From a virus, in IMG/VR virus record IMGVR_UViG_3300034682_000143, positions 1 through 28,810 of that record: DNA of 28,810 bases; one strand, written 5' to 3'. The notes under the pieces are model-generated. The model was given only the letters and a program-made list of their open reading frames with translations. It had not been told where the DNA came from and searched no databases. A program made the translations under genes and the position numbers. Below, one piece after another: positions 24,004 through 28,810 of this stretch; the first letter of the stretch is position 1, and every line of letters starts with the position of its first letter.

Positions 24004-27000
24004 ATGACCACACCGACCATTACTGAGCTATATGCCAAGATCGGCGACATGATGGCGAATTGGCAGCGGTTCCTTGACCAGCAAATGAACTGGCAAGCTG
24101 GGCCTTCAGCTGCGAATGACCTCGCCCCGCCGGATAACAACCCTGAGAAAAAAGGCTATCGAGTCATGACCGATGCTGCCGGCAACAAGCGGCAAATCAT
24201 GACTCCGGCGCAGATGGAGAAAATCGTTTCTGACGCCGTACAGCAGATTACCGACCTGAAGCCTGCAGAACTCGCACCTCAAATGGCTGACGTTCGTCGC
24301 CAGCTGAATGAGGTTTCGGCCAAGATGACCTCTACCCGAGCCGAGCTGGTCGGGTTCAGAGACGCCGCCGCCTCGTCTCAGTCAGCTGCCGCCTCCTCTG
24401 CCTCCGCTGCAGATACCTCCAAAAAGAACGCCGCGACTAGCGAAGCCAACGCGCTGGCCAGCAAGAACGCTGCAGCTAGTAGCGCCTCTGACGCTCAAAA
24501 ATGGGCATCCAACCCGGAGAACTCCGCCGTAACACCAGGAAAGTTCTCCTCGATGCACCATGCCATCAAGGCAGAGCAGTCAGCGTCCGTCTCATCGGCA
24601 AAATCCCAAGCCGCGACCGAATCTGCAGCGCTTGCATCGGTCAAAGCAGCTGACGCGAGTGCCGCCTCCGGCGTTGCTGCGGCTAAAGCCAGCGAGGCCT
24701 CGGTCTCTGCAAACATCTCTCAGACAAAGGCTGGAGAGGCTGCATCCAGCGCGAGCGTGGCTGTTGAGATGTCAAAGTCGGCAAAAGCCAGCTCTGACGC
24801 TGCATCTGCGAGCGCAGCCTCCGCCAAGAACAGCGAGACTACTGCGACCACGAGAGCGAATGCGGCATCCCAAAGCGCCACTACCGCTCAGAAGTGGGCC
24901 GCTAACCCAGTAGACACCGCTGTCTCTCCTGGGCAATTCTCCGCGTTGCACCACGCGACAAAGGCCGATGCCTCCGCTTCTGCGGCAGCTGCAAGCGCGG
25001 CGACCGCTACACAGAAAGCCGACGAAGCAGGCAACAGCGCCACGGTGGCTTCGGACAAGGCTACCCTGGCGACCACGAAAGCTACTGAAGCGGCGGCAAG
25101 CGCCAAGTCTGCACTGGACAACAAGAACGCGGCGGGCACCTCCGCTTCGTCTGCGAGCGCCTCTGCTACCACGGCTACCCAGAAGGCTGGCGAGGCTGGC
25201 CAATCGGCGTCTGCCGCCGCCAAGTCGGCTTCTGATTCGGCTGCCTCCGCTGCTGCCTCAAAGACACAGGCCGATGCCGCTGCTGCTTCAGCAAAAATCG
25301 CCCAAGATGCGGCCGCGGTTACAATCGGTGGTCTTGTTGAAGCTGGCGAAGTCAGCATGGCGTCAGGCGACTACCCTCCCCCGATCAAGAGCAAATCCGG
25401 CTCCAACGTCGCTTGCTTCTGGAAAGTCACCACGGCAGGGGTCTCTAAAGTCGGCGGGATCGACTATGAGGTCGGGGATACCCTCGTCTACTCCAGTGCG
25501 ACAAACAGCTATTACAAGATCGACAGCACTGACGCTGTCGCCAGCGTGAACAACAAGAAAGGCGCAGTCGTTCTCACTGCTGCTGATGTTGAGGCGCGTC
25601 CTGACGACTGGGTGCCGTCGTGGAGTGAGATCACAGGGAAACCTGAGACGGCTACACGGTGGCCGACACCTGCTGAAGTCGGCGCTGCTGTCCGCATCCC
25701 GCTGAACCTATCTTCAAGCACCGCTGGACGACGTAGTTGTCGGCTACTGACCGTCGGACTGACTGACAACTCTGCGTCATTCATGGTCACAGCTCAAGGA
25801 GACTTCGGGCAGCGTGAGCGTGGGTGGTACTTCGTGTCCGTCGCCACTCGTGGGAGTGTGATTACGATCAACACTTACCTACTGAACGGCTTCCAGGCCG
25901 ACCCGTTGCGTCTGTTTTGGAAGAACACCGGCTCTGCGTTTGAAGTGTGGGGTGAGTTCTCTGACTACAACAACAATAACTATCTGTTCCCGCTAGGCGA
26001 GCATGGAGCGACGTACAACGTTGACAACATGGGCACTTCGCGTGACTGGACAGGGTTCACTGAAGTAGCAGTCAACCGCATCTACACCACAAACGATAAG
26101 CCGACAGCAGCAGACGTAGGAGCACGTCCGGTAAACTGGGTCCCTACCTGGGACGACGTGACTGGGAAGCCTTCTACTCTTCCTCCTTCGGCACACAGCC
26201 ACACTGCGAGTGAAGTGGGGGCGTTCCCTGCGACTGTCACAGCTCAAGTCCAAGCGAACCCTGGCGTGGCATGGTCGGCATCTTCAGGTGTCTATACTTC
26301 ATCAAACGCCTCCGATTCCGATCTGGTCCTGCAATTGAAGGGGTCTGGGTCGTGCCCTGCGCTACAGATCAAGGCCCGCTACAAGAACGGCGGTTTGTGG
26401 TATCGCAGTGCGAGGGATTCGCTAGGGTTTGAAGAGGGATGGACTGGGGTCTTCACCAACAAGCATCCTCCAACAGCATCCGACGTGAAGGCCCGTCCTG
26501 ACAACTGGGTGCCGTCTTGGGGTGACGTGACAGGCAAGCCATCGACGTTCCCCCCTGCCACGCACTCACATTCAGCAGCAGACGTAGGTGCGATGGCGAA
26601 GAGTGTGGGGACTGTCGGTGAGCATGACTGGAACACGCTGACTACCCCTGGGTCTTACGGTGTGTCCAACATGACCGGTCCTAACAAGCCCTCGATCCAA
26701 GGACTCCCTCCGGTGTACCCCTACGGGACACTGCTAGTGCAGAACAACGGATTGACAATCAGTCAGCTCTACATCACCGACGGGAACAAGATCTACCTGC
26801 GGGACAAGTTCAACACGAACGGATGGGGTACATGGACGGCTGTGTCGAACGACGAGGCTGTTCCGATTAACACCTCAATCGACCTGGACACCCTGACATA
26901 CAGTTGTACCTACGACATGTATAAGGGGTCAGGGGTAACGTTCACGAACGCACCTGAAGACTTCTCTTACGGGTCTCTCCAGGTAATCGGACGAGGGAAG

Positions 27001-28810
27001 GCGACCAACTCCTTCGTTACCCAGATCCTCACATGGCGGGGTGACGGTCAGCAGATGATCCGCACACGCACTGATGGCTCATTCAGTTGGGGTCCGTGGA
27101 AGAAGATCTATTCAGAAGCCCAGAAGCCTACCCCTGGTGAAATCGGTGCTGCCGATCTGAACCACGGCCACGCCCGTCAGTTCGGCTCCGAGCAATCACT
27201 GGGCACAGAGGACCTGGACACCATCAAGACTCCTGGTGTCTACGCCCAACACGCCAACGCGAACACCTCCGCTGAACGTCACTACCCTGAGTTGCTTGCT
27301 GGCTCTCTGATCGTGACTGTGGGGGCGGGCGTCCAGCAGCGTTACCACGTCTACAACACCAGTCGTGTCTGGACGCGAGCCCAGTACGATAAAGGAGCGT
27401 GGACGCCGTGGGCGTGTGAGTACAACACCACAAATAAACCGACTGCTGCTGACGTCGGTGCTGCTCCGGCTGGATATGGTCTTGGCGGCGGCTCAACGCC
27501 GATGGGTGTTAAAAACCAGTTCCTATCGTATGGAGGAAAGCCTGCAACAAACGAAGTGCCGACGCATGGCGCGGGCTGGCAATCAACGTACAACTCTAAC
27601 CGTAGAGCGCAGTTGTACGTTGCAGCCAATGGCGACGTTTATTCTCGATTCTCATTGTCTGACGTTACGTTGGATGCAGATACGGCCTGGGCCATTCACT
27701 ACACATCTGCAAACAAGCCCACCTCGGCCGACGTTGGTCTTGGAAGCGTCAACAACTGGGGCGCCACCGCTGCGGTCAATGACGACAGCGACACCAAATA
27801 CGCCACCGCTGGGGCTGTCAAAAAGGCTTACGACCTGGCGGCCGCAGCGTTGCCGTCTAACAAGGCCGATGTGTTCAAGTCTGCCGGTGCCTTGACGGAT
27901 CTGAACGTCGCTGCTGCCGCCAAACCCGGCTTCTTCCAGTACGGCCCGGGGGCTGTGGGGGCGCCAATGTCAGGCTACGGCCATGGCTTGGTGGTCTCGA
28001 CTGGCAGCAACCCGGGCTCTGGCAACTGGTATCAGCAGATCGTGTTCGGTCATGATTCCAAGATCTATACCCGCAGAGGGGTCAACTCCGCGGCGACCGG
28101 CGCGTGGGCTCGAATCTATACCACTGACGACAAACCATCCCTTGCGGAGCTTGGCGCTGCGGCTGCAGATCACACTCACTCTCTGCGCGAAATCAAGGAC
28201 TCACCCTACAAGGAGGGCTGCGACTGCGCGACCACTGCGAATCTAGCCTCCGCTTATGCGAACGGCAGTTCTGGCGTCGGCGCAACTCTGACCAACAACT
28301 CGACTCTGGCCGCACTGGTCATCGACGGCGTGACCTGTTCTGTGGGTATGCGTGTTCTGGTGAAGAACCAGACCTCTGCGGCTCAGAACGGGATCTACAC
28401 AGTGACCAAGGCGGGCTCAACCACCGAAGCTTGGGTGCTGACCCGCTCCCCGGGTTGTGACACACCTGCAGAAGCAGCAGGCGCGGTCGTCACCGTTGAT
28501 CAGGGAACCGAGAACGGCGGCCTGCTGATGACCACTGAGTTCAAGCGGAACAGCACTATCGGCTCTACCGCAATGAACTGGCGCGTCGTAGTGGACAGCG
28601 GAAACATCGGCACTCAGCACCACGCCTCCGGCGTGTCGGCCGGCACATATCGGTCTGTCACTGTTAACAGCCAAGGCCATGTTACTGGCGGTTCCAATCC
28701 TACGACTCTTGCAGGCTATGGCATCACCGATGCGGCGCCAAGCGGTCACGTCGGATCAGGAGGTGACGCTCATGCGAACGCTACCGGAACCGCCGATGGC
28801 TTTATGAGTG
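24004..28810 (+). CDS. Modular side tail fibre protein, 3' partial
   Basis: At least 1602 codons, open to the window end. Residues 1-120 are a helical base that should attach to the tail. Residues about 121-436 are Ala/Ser-rich coiled coil like lambda Stf, with two copies of an AQKWA-x-NP-...-PG-x-FS-x-x-HHA-x-KA motif. From about 517, fibre linkers of the type NKPTAADVGA and RPDDWVPSW alternate with beta modules, several of them pyocin-knob-like (around 26600-26870, 26870-27120, 27200-27430, 27880-28140). The last part has AQNGIYTVTKAG and VNSQGHVTGGSNP motifs typical of fibre shafts. The true tip and any chaperone gene lie beyond the window. It binds the host surface; the target cannot be read. 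Confidence 0.9.
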   Translation, partial: MTTPTITELYAKIGDMMANWQRFLDQQMNWQAGPSAANDLAPPDNNPEKKGYRVMTDAAGNKRQIMTPAQMEKIVSDAVQQITDLKPAELAPQMADVRRQLNEVSAKMTSTRAELVGFRDAAASSQSAAASSASAADTSKKNAATSEANALASKNAAASSASDAQKWASNPENSAVTPGKFSSMHHAIKAEQSASVSSAKSQAATESAALASVKAADASAASGVAAAKASEASVSANISQTKAGEAASSASVAVEMSKSAKASSDAASASAASAKNSETTATTRANAASQSATTAQKWAANPVDTAVSPGQFSALHHATKADASASAAAASAATATQKADEAGNSATVASDKATLATTKATEAAASAKSALDNKNAAGTSASSASASATTATQKAGEAGQSASAAAKSASDSAASAAASKTQADAAAASAKIAQDAAAVTIGGLVEAGEVSMASGDYPPPIKSKSGSNVACFWKVTTAGVSKVGGIDYEVGDTLVYSSATNSYYKIDSTDAVASVNNKKGAVVLTAADVEARPDDWVPSWSEITGKPETATRWPTPAEVGAAVRIPLNLSSSTAGRRSCRLLTVGLTDNSASFMVTAQGDFGQRERGWYFVSVATRGSVITINTYLLNGFQADPLRLFWKNTGSAFEVWGEFSDYNNNNYLFPLGEHGATYNVDNMGTSRDWTGFTEVAVNRIYTTNDKPTAADVGARPVNWVPTWDDVTGKPSTLPPSAHSHTASEVGAFPATVTAQVQANPGVAWSASSGVYTSSNASDSDLVLQLKGSGSCPALQIKARYKNGGLWYRSARDSLGFEEGWTGVFTNKHPPTASDVKARPDNWVPSWGDVTGKPSTFPPATHSHSAADVGAMAKSVGTVGEHDWNTLTTPGSYGVSNMTGPNKPSIQGLPPVYPYGTLLVQNNGLTISQLYITDGNKIYLRDKFNTNGWGTWTAVSNDEAVPINTSIDLDTLTYSCTYDMYKGSGVTFTNAPEDFSYGSLQVIGRGKATNSFVTQILTWRGDGQQMIRTRTDGSFSWGPWKKIYSEAQKPTPGEIGAADLNHGHARQFGSEQSLGTEDLDTIKTPGVYAQHANANTSAERHYPELLAGSLIVTVGAGVQQRYHVYNTSRVWTRAQYDKGAWTPWACEYNTTNKPTAADVGAAPAGYGLGGGSTPMGVKNQFLSYGGKPATNEVPTHGAGWQSTYNSNRRAQLYVAANGDVYSRFSLSDVTLDADTAWAIHYTSANKPTSADVGLGSVNNWGATAAVNDDSDTKYATAGAVKKAYDLAAAALPSNKADVFKSAGALTDLNVAAAAKPGFFQYGPGAVGAPMSGYGHGLVVSTGSNPGSGNWYQQIVFGHDSKIYTRRGVNSAATGAWARIYTTDDKPSLAELGAAAADHTHSLREIKDSPYKEGCDCATTANLASAYANGSSGVGATLTNNSTLAALVIDGVTCSVGMRVLVKNQTSAAQNGIYTVTKAGSTTEAWVLTRSPGCDTPAEAAGAVVTVDQGTENGGLLMTTEFKRNSTIGSTAMNWRVVVDSGNIGTQHHASGVSAGTYRSVTVNSQGHVTGGSNPTTLAGYGITDAAPSGHVGSGGDAHANATGTADGFMS
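24493..24981 (+). repeat. Two copies of a 32-codon motif in the fibre stalk
   Basis: Copies at 24493-24588 and 24886-24981 (393 bp apart) encode AQKWASNPENSAVTPGKFSS and AQKWAANPVDTAVSPGQFSA respectively, followed by HHAxKA and Ala/Ser. The motif is known in lambdoid and T5-like tail fibres and interrupts the Ala-rich coiled coil, probably as a small knot in the shaft. Confidence 0.8.
25554..28158 (+). repeat. Fibre linker repeats of the KPTxADVGA / WVPxWxxVTGKP type
   Basis: ADVGA-like linkers recur at 26095, 27433, 27712 and 28129 (DKPTAADVGA, NKPTAADVGA, NKPTSADVGL, DKPSLAELGA). The W-V-P-x-W-x-x-(V/I)-T-G-K-P form recurs at about 25605, 26135 and 26505, where DNA similarity is high enough to support recombination. 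They separate the beta modules of the fibre. Confidence 0.75.

Noticed and set aside
24560-25549. Two plus-strand frames of 117 and 193 codons within the fibre stalk
   Set aside because: They are frame-shifted readings of the Ala/Ser-rich coding repeats, giving Arg/Pro/Leu-rich low-complexity products.
1-28810. tRNA genes, insertion sequences, integrase or attachment sites
   Set aside because: I saw no cloverleaf-like sequence, transposase or recombinase motif, or terminal inverted repeats anywhere in the window.

Overview
The window is the late structural region of a tailed bacteriophage (or intact prophage) with a long non-contractile tail. Every credible gene lies on the + strand, tightly packed and often overlapping by ATGA, GTGA or a few bases. 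The order is the classical siphophage one: small terminase, large terminase, portal, scaffold, major capsid protein, head-tail connectors, tail tube, frameshifted tail-assembly chaperones, tape measure, then lambda-like M, L, K and fused I-J tail-tip proteins, and finally a long side-tail-fibre gene that runs off the right edge. The lambda-type tail tip (Fe-S L protein, NlpC/P60 K protein, TipJ-like I-J protein), pyocin-knob-type fibre modules and GC-rich coding sequence suggest a Gram-negative, probably proteobacterial host. No host gene is present, so a free phage and a prophage cannot be told apart.

Layout: 1-327 non-coding leader with a 16-bp direct repeat, a palindromic site and a hairpin with a T-tract; 328-2162 terminase; 2219-4668 portal and scaffold; 4736-9416 capsid, connectors and tail tube; 9501-14152 tail chaperones (lambda-type GGGAAAG -1 frameshift), tape measure and M; 14183-23925 L, K, I-J, an unrecognised protein with a MinD/ParA-like pattern, and a GT8-family glycosyltransferase; 24004-28810 modular tail fibre (3' end outside the window).

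The most striking feature is a short, directionally oriented palindromic element, consensus GATCAGTAA-N4-TTACT. It occurs six times, always between genes and always in the same orientation. It divides the late region into six functional blocks: terminase, portal/scaffold, capsid to tail tube, chaperone/tape measure, tail tip, and tail fibre. Two copies (9431 and 23937) are followed by a -10-like hexamer and a strong hairpin. In those two a start at the -10 would fall inside the left arm of the hairpin, so read-through RNA would fold (terminating, or hiding the ribosome binding site) and locally started RNA would not. This looks like a phage-wide operator or stoperator-like system combined with start-in-the-stem control.

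The second interesting locus is the ATGA-coupled pair between the tail-tip protein and the tail fibre: a GT8 glycosyltransferase (22613-23925 for the pair) and a small protein that aligns without gaps to the P-loop end of ParA/MinD ATPases but lacks the catalytic lysines. The I-J protein also carries eleven tandem 36-residue coiled-coil repeats.
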